Part shown: positions 28,736 to 36,952 of the stretch, piece by piece
Layout of the letters: each line of letters begins with the position of its first letter
Numbering within the stretch: the first letter of the stretch is position 1
From: Haloplasmataceae bacterium
GTDB taxonomy: Bacteria; Bacillota_I; Bacilli_A; Haloplasmatales; Haloplasmataceae
Assembly (NCBI GenBank): GCA_029240795.1
Contig: JARDZP010000006.1
Coordinates: 1 to 55,437 of the forward strand
DNA length: 55,437 nucleotides
Reading direction: 5' to 3'
The notes under the pieces: generated by a model
Told to the model about the DNA's origin: nothing
Databases searched by the model: none
Seen by the model: only the letters and a program-made list of their open reading frames with translations
Translations under genes and position numbers: made by a program

Positions 28736-28950
28736 TAAAAAAACAAAAAAACTCATCCCTTATAGTAAAGGACGAGTTTACCGGCGATGCCACCCTAGTT
28801 AATGTAATTATAATAACTCGCAACTCTGTTACGATATCGGTGTAGCTGTAAATATTTTATATTTAACTCAAAGGTAGATTCATAAATCATTTAGACCAGT
28901 TTACACCAGGCACTAACTCTCTTAACCAAATAGAAATATTACTAAGCCTT
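28736..28950 (-). promoter_or_regulatory. T-box leader, serine-specific
   Basis: Read on the minus strand: stem I text AGAGAGTTAGTGCC...GGTGTAAAC, a specifier loop GAA-TCT-ACC in which TCT (28876-28878) is a Ser codon, the T-box core AGGGTGGCATCGCCGG (28781-28796), and then a terminator stem AAACTCGTCC/GGGATGAGTTT followed by a U-run. Uncharged tRNA-Ser would favour read-through into serS. It sits in the 240 bases between pdxT and the serS remnant. The leader is apparently intact although the gene it controls is dead. Confidence 0.9.
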
Positions 28951-28956
28951 TTCTTT

Positions 28957-29529
28957 TTATGCTTTTGATATACGTTTGTCAATCATATTTATAAAGTATT
29001 TTCCAATTAATAAATTATCAGTTAATTCTGGATGAAAAGATGTTGCTAATATGTTATCTTGTTGAACCGCAACTATAATTTCTTTGTGAATAGCTAAAAC
29101 TTCAACATTATCTCCAACTTGGTCAATATAGGGAGCACGAATGTAAACACCTTCAACTTCGCCAACTTTATTAACCATTATTTTTTCTTCAAAACTATCT
29201 TTTTGCCTCCCAAAAGCATTTCTTTTTACTCTTACATTAAGCACGCCAATATGCGTTGGATTATCTACTACTTCTTTAGCTAATAAAATCATCCCCGCAC
29301 AAGTACCAAATACCGGTTTTTTAGAACAAAAGTCTTTTAAATCATCCATAAAATTGTATCTGTCTATTAATCTTCTTATTGTAGTACTTTCACCACCAGG
29401 CAAAACTAAGCCATCTATTTCTTTTAATTGGTGAGGTTCTTTGATTAGTAAAGTATCAACATTCAAATTAGAGAAATATTTTTGGTGATCAAAATATGAT
29501 CCCTGTAGAGCTAATATTCCGATTTTCAT
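28957..29529 (-). CDS. pdxT: PdxT, glutaminase subunit of pyridoxal phosphate synthase
   Basis: PdxT releases ammonia from glutamine and channels it to PdxS for de novo pyridoxal 5'-phosphate synthesis. The class I glutaminase triad is visible: Cys in VFGTCAGMILLA (about residue 76), and His and Glu in ATSFHPELTDN (about residue 165). GLVLPGGESTT is the oxyanion region. At 190 residues it is full length. Its partner pdxS lies about 7.4 kb upstream on the same strand, not adjacent as in Bacillus, so it must have its own promoter. Confidence 0.95.
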   Translation of the reverse strand: MKIGILALQGSYFDHQKYFSNLNVDTLLIKEPHQLKEIDGLVLPGGESTTIRRLIDRYNFMDDLKDFCSKKPVFGTCAGMILLAKEVVDNPTHIGVLNVRVKRNAFGRQKDSFEEKIMVNKVGEVEGVYIRAPYIDQVGDNVEVLAIHKEIIVAVQQDNILATSFHPELTDNLLIGKYFINMIDKRISKA

Positions 29530-29597
29530 TATTTCATCTCTTTCTAATATTTATATAATTATATATTACTATTATTTATAATAAAGTCAATTGAATA

Positions 29598-29623
29598 AAT
29601 AATGTTCCACGTGGAACATTATT
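29598..29623. promoter_or_regulatory. parS centromere site
   Basis: A perfect 26-base palindrome centred between 29610 and 29611 contains the 16-base parS core TGTTCCACGTGGAACA (29603-29618). ParB/Spo0J dimers bind such sites near the origin and spread to organise segregation. It lies about 16 kb from dnaA, in a gap with no gene, which is typical of origin-proximal parS sites. No parA/parB gene is in the window. Confidence 0.9.
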
Positions 29624-30080
29624 TCACATATCTTACAGAAAAATACAATTTTCGTCATTAGTAAATATATTTCCTTTTAAAATAATTATTTTATTTATCT
29701 AACTCTCACACCACTTATTCCGAATTCGGGGTAACGGAACGCGCTTGCGCTACTAACGCACACCATGTGGTTTTGAAATGTTAAGAATTAAAACCCTTCG
29801 GCTCGAAAAAATGCGAAAAATAAACTAACTTTGGAAAGAACCATATTTATCTTATCATTTATACACCAAACCCTTGCTGTGTCTGCATACCCATGTTGAT
29901 ACAATTTTTAACCCTACATATCCAAGTTGCTACTAGCGTAATACTATTGAACTCAATCATTAGTTTCGTAAGAACTAATACCCATACATTTTAATTGAAA
30001 ATAATTTATAAGATAAAAATCATTCATAAGTTGTTAAAAAATATAGGAATCAATTTTACTATGGAATGTAAAATAAACTA
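29624..30080. other. Gene-free stretch with a group II intron-like 3' scrap
   Basis: No open gene is present. On the minus strand, around 29705-29755, the text GTTCCGTTACCCCGAATTCG and what follows resembles the domain V-VI segment of the group II intron at 31.7 kb (GTTCTGTTATCCCGAATTCG). The stretch 29760-29990 has higher GC than its surroundings and could be further intron RNA, but I cannot align it by eye. Confidence 0.45.
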
Positions 30081-30083
30081 AAT

Positions 30084-30128
30084 AAAAAAATCCCTCAAAT
30101 TATATACTTCATATTGTGGGATTTTTTT
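30084..30128. terminator. Bidirectional intrinsic terminator
   Basis: AAAAAAATCCC-T-CAA (30084-30098) pairs with TTG-T-GGGATTTTTTT (30114-30128). On the minus strand it would end the immunity-like gene at 30245; on the plus strand there is no gene for it. Confidence 0.75.
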
Positions 30129-30244
30129 ATTTTGTCAATGAGTGTTTGATTTACACTTCTTTGTTCGTATTAACAAGTTGTGTTTTGAGCGTGTCTCTAA
30201 TATTTTTAAAATATGAGATCTGTGAAATGGTAAAATAATATAAA

Positions 30245-31075
30245 TTACATTAATTTAATTGGTTCAAATACTAGATTTTTATCTAATTTATTTTCTTTAA
30301 TTGTTTTATATACTTTATTGGATACTATTATATCTCTACCAGTTACAACTTCACCGAATACCTCATATGTTTTGTAAAAATCATAATTATTATTAAATAT
30401 ATCCCTTTAAATTTTTAAAATTGTTTCACCCTTTAGTATATTAAATTCACTTCCACATACACTACAGTTTATTCTACCTTTAGTGTCTTCTTCACTTAAA
30501 AACAAACCTTTATCTAAAGTTTTTATTTTAACTTGTCGAACGCCATCTATAATTTCATTGTTTTTATATCGTTTAACTGGCAAATATTCTACCATAATAT
30601 CATTGTTTTTAAAGACATAAACTGCAAAATCACTTAAAAATATTTCATCTTCAATCCAGTATAGTTGATAAAAATTTCTATTATCCTTCCAATCAGGTAT
30701 TTTATTTATATAAAAAGAGTCTATTTGAGTTAAACCATATTCACACTTGTTACAATTGCCATTTCTTGTATATGTAATGTTGCTAGCATAACCATTTTCA
30801 GGTTGAGGATATCCTAGTCTATAAACACTTCTTACCCTTAGCCACTCAGCATTATATAATTCTTTTTCAGAATAAACCTTTGAAACTTCATTTACAATAA
30901 ATTTATACTTATTAAATAGTTGTTGAACTTTATCAAAATAGGGATCACTATCACAGAACTCAACAGTGATAAAGTAACCTACTTTATATTTTATACTATT
31001 TTTGTCTAAAAAATTTATTATGTCATTTGAAAAATTTTCGTCTTTACTAAAAACATATCTATACTTTAGTTTCAT
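30245..31075 (-). pseudogene. CxxC-containing protein interrupted by one in-frame TAA
   Basis: A strong ribosome site (GAGGAGGAATTAAT) and ATG at 31075 open a 222-codon frame that ends at TAA 30407-30409. The same frame then continues without a break for 53 more codons (RDIFNNNYDFYKTYEVFG, GEVVTGRDIIVSNKVY, ending LVFEPIKLM) to TAA at 30245. So the gene was about 276 residues with a single nonsense codon. Two Cys pairs, CNKC (about residue 112) and CSVC (about residue 208), suggest a zinc-binding site. The layout recalls double-CXXCG-type immunity proteins of toxin systems, a guess. The truncated 222-residue product may still be made. Confidence 0.65.
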
Positions 31076-31089
31076 ATTAATTCCTCCTC

Positions 31090-31395
31090 ATATAAAATAA
31101 TCATCCAATATTTTCTTTGATTTAAACAGATCATTATCAATCCATTTATTTATAATATCAATATCATCTGTTATAAAAAAGAAGTCATAATAAAAATAGT
31201 CAGTTGAACATATGAGGTTATATAATGGAAATATAATGAAGTTCATTAATTCATATCCCACCTCTACAATTCATAATCTTTCACTTTCGTATTTTCCAGT
31301 ATATCTCAATGAATATTTCTTTTTTTTCAGGTTTCAAATTGATTATTTACCCCATCAAATGTTTGATCTTTAAACGTTTTAGTCTGCATAGCTTA
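31090..31395 (-). pseudogene. Decayed small gene, possibly an immunity protein
   Basis: After AAAGGAAATAAGCT, an ATG opens MQTKTFKDQTFDGVNNQFET and stops. Further fragments in shifted frames read DILENTKVKDYEL, INKWIDNDLFKSKKILDDYF, ending just before the ribosome site of the CxxC gene. I cannot name the family. Size (about 100 codons), position and decay fit a small immunity gene paired with the next one. Confidence 0.45.
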
Positions 31396-31417
31396 TTTCC
31401 TTTATATATTTTTTTAT

Positions 31418-31490
31418 CCCGTGGTACCTAACCTTAATTCCCCTGAAAAAGTACTCACTAGATTATTTCCGTTAATTTCACTCATATAGT
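31418..31490 (-). other. Short open frame, 23 codons
   Basis: A GGGAGAAG ribosome-like site and ATG open MSEINGNNLVSTFSGELRLG, ending TTG-stop. It could be the start or end of a lost gene. It is too short to assign, and is listed because it is in line with the decayed genes after it. Confidence 0.25.
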
Positions 31491-31592
31491 CTTCTCCCTT
31501 AATCATGGACTTTTTTCGACAAGTTACAGAATAAATACTCTGTTATAATTTATACCATACACTTTATCTTTTACAAAATTTGTAAAATAAAA

Positions 31593-31626
31593 AGTCTATG
31601 TTTCTATAATAAAACAAAGACTTTAA
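31593..31626 (-). terminator. Hairpin with a U-rich tail
   Basis: AAAGTCT-A-TGTTT (31593-31605) pairs with AAACA-A-AGACTTT (31614-31626). The minus-strand copy is followed by TTATTTTAC. It lies just downstream of the rRNA-like scrap and group II intron. Confidence 0.6.
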
Positions 31627-31654
31627 AATATCTACAATTATATATAAATAATTC

Positions 31655-31674
31655 GGTCCTCTTGTACTAGGATA
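31655..31674 (-). other. Short match to the 23S rRNA sarcin-ricin loop
   Basis: The minus strand reads TCCTAGTACAAGAGGACCGA. The 23S rRNA sarcin-ricin loop is nearly universal as AGTACGAGAGGA within CCTAGTACGAGAGGACCG, so this differs by one base. No further 23S text can be seen on either side. It is directly next to the 3' end of the group II intron. It is either a relic of an rRNA gene or a chance or target-related match. Confidence 0.45.
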
Positions 31675-31680
31675 TTATGG

Positions 31681-33351
31681 GTTGAGTAGGTACAACCATT
31701 TTTGACTGTCCCCCTCACCGAACTTTTTCCGAATTCGGGATAACAGAACCGTACCGTTCGGTATACGGCGGCTCAATATGTTATTTATTAGTAGTGTAAT
31801 AATCAACCGATGATATTATACCTCTACGTTTAATCCTTTCGTTAGTTAGTGTCTTAATTAGAATAAAGCTACATGCGATTCGCAAGTAACTTTTCCTACT
31901 ATTTGCGTACTCCCAAGCCTTTTGTTTATATAATCCAGTTTTATTAATGCTTTATACCTTGTTCCTATCCTTTTCCAAGACTTCCATATACACATTCTAA
32001 GGCGTAACCTTAAATGCTCAAGCTCCTTCAGTAGAGTTTTCATATCGGCTGGTTTATAATAATTTCCCCATCTACACTTACTACTGTTTGCTTAATTTTC
32101 AGTAGTCGATAATTCATTGATACGCTCCAACTTCTTAATGATGGTTTTTAAGTTTTTCTTTTATCCTTTTTATAGACTTTTCATGTACTCTACATCGAAT
32201 TTGTTTGTGCCTGGGGTTGTAGTAAAAGCCAGAGCCTAAATATTTAGATTCCTTAATTATAGAAATCTACTTTACTTTTACTCCGGTTTACCTTGAGTTT
32301 TAAATTTTCGTCTATGAATTTGGTTACACTTTCAAGGACTCTTTCACTCGCAGGTATACTCTTTACAAATCTTAATACTCTATTGGTTAACTCTCTATCT
32401 AATTCATTAAGTATAATATTAGCTAGTAGTGGTCTTAGTGGCCCGCCCTGCTGCGTTCCTTCTTCCAAAACTATTACTACACCATTTATCATGACCCCAC
32501 TTACTAGATATTCTCTAATTAAACTCAATACGTCTCCATCATCTATTGTTAAGTATAGAATTCGCATGAGTTTATCGTGGTAACTTTATCAAAGATTTTA
32601 TCTAAATTCATATCTACTACTACAGCATATCCATCATTAAGATATATTAAGCACTTATTAATCGCTATATGATATTTTCTATTTGGTCTGAAGCCGTAGC
32701 TAAATTCACTAAATTGTTCTTCATATATTGGCGTTTCTTATCTCTTCACGATGTTTGTAGAGAAATGCTTGCCCTTCATGGACACTCATTCCATCTATTC
32801 CAGGGGCACTTTTATTTTCAACGACCTTTTGAGTAGCTTCGATTAGATTTACTTCGCTTAATACTTGTTCCTTTCCTTATAGAAACGATACTGTTTGTCC
32901 TAAAGCCTTCTAGGTTCCTTACGATACCATCGAAGTTAGGCAAGTTTCTTTGATTTTCTACTGTTCGTATCATTTCGTAATTTACAAATTATACATATTG
33001 TTCAGTCCTTCATTGATTTAAAATCAACTACTGTAACCTCGGCTAACTTCTCACGATAAATCTTGTTTCAACCACTAAGAATATTAACTAATGTTCGTGA
33101 GACCTCATAAGGTAAGCCTATTCACTTTCATTTCACTTACTCGCCACATTTACGTGCATTATTGCTTTGATGACTTCGGACATTGTTTTGTTGTGCAAAC
33201 ACATCCATAATACCCGCCTGATGTGATCTTTGTTCCTCGAGCCGAAACTTAGTCTCCTGCTACATTCAAATTCCACCTCACGATGGACACCCTTGTCATC
33301 TTCCTGTGTAGTGGACTTTCACCTCTGAGTTAATAGACATGCCTGGCGCAC
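31681..33351 (-). mobile_element. Decayed group II intron, probably class C
   Basis: The 5' end reads GTGCGCCAGGCATG (starting 33351), then AGGTGAAAGTCC and CAAGGGTGTCC, as in class C introns. Near the 3' end domain V is visible as GAGCCG...TACGGTTCTG (31745-31774 on the minus strand), followed by GGTGAGGGGG and a CTACTCAACCC end. The 5' end abuts the U-run of the nrdG terminator, the known insertion preference of class C introns. The internal reverse transcriptase gene is broken, so it cannot move by itself; whether it still splices is unclear. Confidence 0.85.
31850..32900 (-). pseudogene. Group II intron reverse transcriptase/maturase remnant
   Basis: Fragments read EATQKVVENKSAPGIDGMSV (RT-0/1 region), then DVLSLIREYLVSGVMINGVV and EEGTQQGGPLRPLLANIILN (RT-4), then LDRELTNRVLRFVKSIPASE. 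The catalytic YADD box that should follow RFV is deleted, and the frame is broken before and after. A later piece (LEHLRLRLRMCIWKSWKRIG) is from the maturase domain. The protein is dead. Confidence 0.85.
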
Positions 33352-33386
33352 ATAAAAAAAGAGAAAGAAAATATTTCCTTCTCTGA
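33352..33386 (-). terminator. nrdG terminator, insertion target of the intron
   Basis: On the minus strand AGAGAAGGAAA pairs with TTTTCTTTCTCT and runs into seven Us. The group II intron begins at the next base or two. Confidence 0.8.
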
Positions 33387-33399
33387 TCTATTTGATAAA

Positions 33400-33900
33400 T
33401 TAAAATGTCTTTGTAATAATAGTATTGGTTAATAAACTTTCCTTAACATTAATTATTCTTTGATTACTGCTTCCTCTAAATTCTAAATCTAAATCTCTTA
33501 AAGAAATTTCAAACTTACCATCAATTAAATAGTCAATCCGGTTAAGTAAATTTAATAGAGTTGCGTTGTTAATCGATTTATTGAGTAAACTTTCAAAAGT
33601 ATATCCAGTATAGACTATTATATCCAATTTCTGTTCAAGTCCAGAAATTAATTCAAAACATTCATTAATTTGTAAGAATGGTTCTCCACCAGAAATTGTA
33701 ATTCCGGATAAGAGTGGATATTTTTTGATTTCAAATAATATTTCGTTTATTTCTTTTAAATAACCACCAAATACATCATGAGTTTTTTGATTATGGCACC
33801 CTAAACAATTATGATAACAACCTTGGGTAAAAATAGTATATCTTATTCCTGGTCCGTCTACGATAGATTCTTCTTCTATCCCAGCAATTCTAATTTTCAT
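33400..33900 (-). CDS. nrdG: NrdG, anaerobic ribonucleotide reductase activase
   Basis: NrdG is a radical SAM enzyme that makes the glycyl radical on NrdD. The iron-sulfur ligands are in FTQGCYHNCLGCHN (CxxxCxxC, about residues 28-36), followed by SGITISGGEPFLQ. At 166 residues it is full length. It overlaps the end of nrdD by 11 bases, so the two are translationally coupled, and it is followed by a terminator. Confidence 0.95.
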   Translation of the reverse strand: MKIRIAGIEEESIVDGPGIRYTIFTQGCYHNCLGCHNQKTHDVFGGYLKEINEILFEIKKYPLLSGITISGGEPFLQINECFELISGLEQKLDIIVYTGYTFESLLNKSINNATLLNLLNRIDYLIDGKFEISLRDLDLEFRGSSNQRIINVKESLLTNTIITKTF

Positions 33901-36193
33901 CTTTGCTCCAATGTTTTACACGGTTAGCAACTTCAGCCTTCTTCGCATTATTAAATCGATCTAAGCTACCTACAAGGTATCCGGTAATCCTTCTAATTCT
34001 TTCAAAAGGGATAGATTCTTCTGCTCTTCCGCATTTTGGACATGTATTATTGATTATTCCATTGAAACCACAAATGGGGTCTCTATCGATAGGATGATTT
34101 ACAGAACCATAACCAATTCCTTCATCATGCATAAATCTGATTATTTTTTCAAATGCGTCTGTATTTTTTGATATATCACCGTCTACCTCAACATATGTGA
34201 TATGACCACCATTAGTTAAAGCATTGTAAGGTGCTTCTTTTCTAATTTTATCAAAAATAGATATTTTATAATATACGGGAATATGAAATGAGTTAGTATA
34301 ATATTCACGGTCTGTAACCCCTTCTATTATTCCATATTCTTTTTTATCCATCTTAACAAATCTTCCACTTAATCCTTCAGCAGGAGTTGCAATTAATGAA
34401 AAATTAAGGTTATATTTTTCAGTATATTCATCACACATTGTTCGCATATGACTAATAATTTCTAATCCAAGTTTTTGTGAATCTTCCTTTTCGCCATGAT
34501 GAAATCCTGTTAAGACCTTTAATGTTTCTGCTAATCCTATGAAACCTATTGTTAAAGTTCCATGTTTTAATACATCTCTGACATTATCATCATAATTTAA
34601 TTTATCAGAGTCTAACCATACACCTTGTCCCATTAAGAATGGAAAGTTATATACTTTCTTTGTACATTGAATTTCAAAACGTTCAAGTAATTGATTTTTA
34701 ACTAATTCCATTATACGATCTAACTCTATATAGAATTGTTTAATATCTTTGTTTTTGATTGCTAATCTTGGTAGATTTATTGAAGTAAAACTTAAATTAC
34801 CTCTTCCGCTAACAATCTCTTTTGATTTATCTACATTACTAACTACTCTTGTTCTACAACCCATATATGCAACCTCAGAATTATAATCGCCTTCTTTATA
34901 ATACTGTTTATTGTACGGAGCATCTAAAAATGAAAAATTAGGAAACAATCTTTTACCAGAAGTATAGATTGCCTTTTTAAATAAATCATAATTGATATCA
35001 TTTTTATTATAATTTACTCCCTCTTTAACCTTGAATATTTGAATTGGAAATATTGGAGTTTCTCCGTTACCTAATCCTTTAATTGTAGCATCAAGTAAGC
35101 AATCAATAACCATTCTTCCTTCATCAGAAGTATCTGTTCCATAGTTTAATGAACTAAAAGGTACTTGAGCTCCTGCTCTTGAATGCATTGTATTTAAGTT
35201 GTGAATTAAAGCTTCCATTGCTTGATAAGTTGCTTCACGGATTTCTACCATAGTAAATTGAATTACTTTATTTAAGATGTTATTGATAGATAAATTAGGG
35301 TATTTTATTATTAATTCATTCTCTATGGTTTTATAAAATTCTTGATTATTAATTTTCAATATTATATTTTTATTTTCAATTGAGTTTATTAATTCCTCAA
35401 TATCGTTTTTATTAACATCTATAAAAACACCAAGTATTTTTATTAAATTATTTCTAAAAAACTTTTTGAATGTTTTCCTTACACCTAGAGCCATTGCATA
35501 ATCAAAGTTAGGAATACTTTGACCACCATGTTGATCATTTTGATTTGCTTGAATCGCTATGCAAGCTAATGATGCATAACTTCTAATATCATTTGGTTCT
35601 CTAAGGAATCCATTTCCAGTTGAAAATCCACCAGCAAATAATTTAATTAAATCAATTTGGCAACAAGTCATTGTTAAAGAATAAAAATCCAAATCATGGA
35701 TATGAATATCACCATTCAAATGAGCAGTAGAAAAAGCTGGATTGATCAGGTGAGTTAAATAAAATTGCTTACTTGTCTCACTACCATATTTAAGCATTGT
35801 ACCCATAGCGGTATTACCATCAATATTAGCATTTTCTCTTTTCACATCATTATCTTTAGAATCCTTAAATGTTATATCATGTATTGATTTCATGAGTCTA
35901 GTGTTTGATTCTCTAATTCGCGTTCTTTCAGCACGGTATAAAATATAACTTTTTGCTACTTCTGCCTCTCCGTATGCAATTAGAGATTTTTCAATTAAAT
36001 CTTGTACTGTTTCCACATTTACAGGATTATCAACAAACATATCATTTAATTTTGATAAAACGTCATTTGATATTCTATTTACCATTTCCATATCTTCATT
36101 GATTGTAGATTTTTGCGCCTTTAAAATAGCGTTATAAATCTTACTTTCATCAAAATTTACAATCCTACCATCGCGCTTCATAATATATTTCAT
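33890..36193 (-). CDS. nrdD: NrdD, class III (anaerobic) ribonucleoside-triphosphate reductase
   Basis: This oxygen-sensitive enzyme reduces NTPs to dNTPs. The N-terminal 90 residues form an ATP-cone regulatory domain (KRDGRIVNFDESKIYNAIL). Near the C-terminus the zinc Cys pairs are in CGFNG and CPKCGRAEES, and the glycyl radical site is in RITGYLVGSLDRF, about 29 residues from the end as in known NrdD. The length of 767 residues fits. Its leader holds a cobalamin riboswitch and terminator, so supply of B12 should lower expression. It is coupled to nrdG. Confidence 0.96.
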   Translation of the reverse strand: MKYIMKRDGRIVNFDESKIYNAILKAQKSTINEDMEMVNRISNDVLSKLNDMFVDNPVNVETVQDLIEKSLIAYGEAEVAKSYILYRAERTRIRESNTRLMKSIHDITFKDSKDNDVKRENANIDGNTAMGTMLKYGSETSKQFYLTHLINPAFSTAHLNGDIHIHDLDFYSLTMTCCQIDLIKLFAGGFSTGNGFLREPNDIRSYASLACIAIQANQNDQHGGQSIPNFDYAMALGVRKTFKKFFRNNLIKILGVFIDVNKNDIEELINSIENKNIILKINNQEFYKTIENELIIKYPNLSINNILNKVIQFTMVEIREATYQAMEALIHNLNTMHSRAGAQVPFSSLNYGTDTSDEGRMVIDCLLDATIKGLGNGETPIFPIQIFKVKEGVNYNKNDINYDLFKKAIYTSGKRLFPNFSFLDAPYNKQYYKEGDYNSEVAYMGCRTRVVSNVDKSKEIVSGRGNLSFTSINLPRLAIKNKDIKQFYIELDRIMELVKNQLLERFEIQCTKKVYNFPFLMGQGVWLDSDKLNYDDNVRDVLKHGTLTIGFIGLAETLKVLTGFHHGEKEDSQKLGLEIISHMRTMCDEYTEKYNLNFSLIATPAEGLSGRFVKMDKKEYGIIEGVTDREYYTNSFHIPVYYKISIFDKIRKEAPYNALTNGGHITYVEVDGDISKNTDAFEKIIRFMHDEGIGYGSVNHPIDRDPICGFNGIINNTCPKCGRAEESIPFERIRRITGYLVGSLDRFNNAKKAEVANRVKHWSKDEN

Positions 36194-36199
36194 ATATCC

Positions 36200-36235
36200 T
36201 CCAAAAATAAAAAAATTCTATCCAAGGACAGAAAA
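36200..36235 (-). terminator. Riboswitch expression-platform terminator before nrdD
   Basis: On the minus strand TTCTGTCC and GGATAGAA form a stem followed by seven Us, 20-odd bases before the GGAGG ribosome site of nrdD. It is well placed to be the off-state terminator of the cobalamin riboswitch. Confidence 0.6.
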
Positions 36236-36254
36236 TGAAAAAATCCAAAATATA

Positions 36255-36450
36255 CATTTATGGATATTCTCAGGCCCCAGGAGAAATTAGTACTGTTAAA
36301 AGGCAAGTCTACCGGCTTAGCATCATCCTTAGTTTCTCCTTCCCATAATTTAATTACAGTGGCATAATGAAACCTTGTCAACATTACGGTTGCTGGGACA
36401 GCTTGGGCATTTAACCCAATTCCTTATTAAGCTTAAAAAGTAAGCACCTT
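36255..36450 (-). promoter_or_regulatory. Cobalamin riboswitch controlling nrdDG
   Basis: Read on the minus strand, the aptamer landmarks occur in order: AAGGTGC (36450), TGGGTTAAATGCC, the B12-box-like GCTGTCCCAGCAACCGTAA, GCCACTG, GGGAAGG, GGATGATGCTAAGCCGGTAG and ACTTGCC. This is the classic AdoCbl-type layout. Such elements normally repress B12 synthesis, B12 uptake or B12-independent isozymes. Confidence 0.92.
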
Positions 36451-36876
36451 AAACATAAATACAATTATATATTTTATAAAAATAGATGTCAATGTTATTT
36501 CCTTTTTACATTTATTTTCATAGATAGTTTATTTTACATTATAAACTAAAAACTACCAATATATTGGTGTAAATTACATTTAATAAAATTTTTGAATTAT
36601 TTATATACAAATCGTCGATTTATAACTATTTCTTAGAAAATACATAAAGTGAGTTATACACCATTTGGACTTCTAAACGAAGAAGAAACACCATAGACAT
36701 CAAATATATAAAAGTAAATAAAAACTATATTCTATTACCTTCACCAATTTTAAAACTGATTTTTTAATCTGAAGACATTATAAACTTTCTGTTAACCCTT
36801 CGACGCATAATAGGTAAGGAATTCATATAACAGATTATTTTTTGTTTATCCTATTAGTAATTCATCAAAAGAAAAC
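36451..36876. other. AT-rich gap upstream of nrdDG
   Basis: I see no gene in these 425 bases. The promoter of the nrdDG leader should be near 36455-36500 on the minus strand. The plus-strand peptide SYTPFGLLNEEETP (near 36650-36700) is open for only 15 codons and has no ribosome site. Confidence 0.4.
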
Positions 36877-36930
36877 AAAAAGAAACTCTTACATTGACTA
36901 ATTTATAGTCATCTATAAGAGTTTCTTATT
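36877..36930 (-). terminator. Intrinsic terminator after pdxS
   Basis: AGAAACTCTTA (36881-36891) pairs with TAAGAGTTTCT (36916-36926), with a second small stem GACTA/TAGTC in the loop. The minus-strand copy ends in TTTTTGTTTTC. It closes the gyrA-pdxS end of the origin cluster. Confidence 0.8.
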
Positions 36931-36952
36931 TATTTTAATGATTTATATAATA

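Noticed and set aside
30407-30409. Stop-codon recoding or alternative genetic code
   Set aside because: TAA ends many intact genes here, and TGA ends rmuC while Trp is written TGG, so the standard bacterial code applies; the in-frame TAA is better explained as a mutation.
36190-36384. 64-codon minus-strand frame upstream of nrdD as a leader peptide
   Set aside because: It coincides with the cobalamin riboswitch, and the conserved RNA landmarks explain the sequence better than a protein.
36650-36705. Possible mini-gene SYTPFGLLNEEETP on the plus strand
   Set aside because: Only 15 codons, GTG start, no ribosome site and no supporting context.
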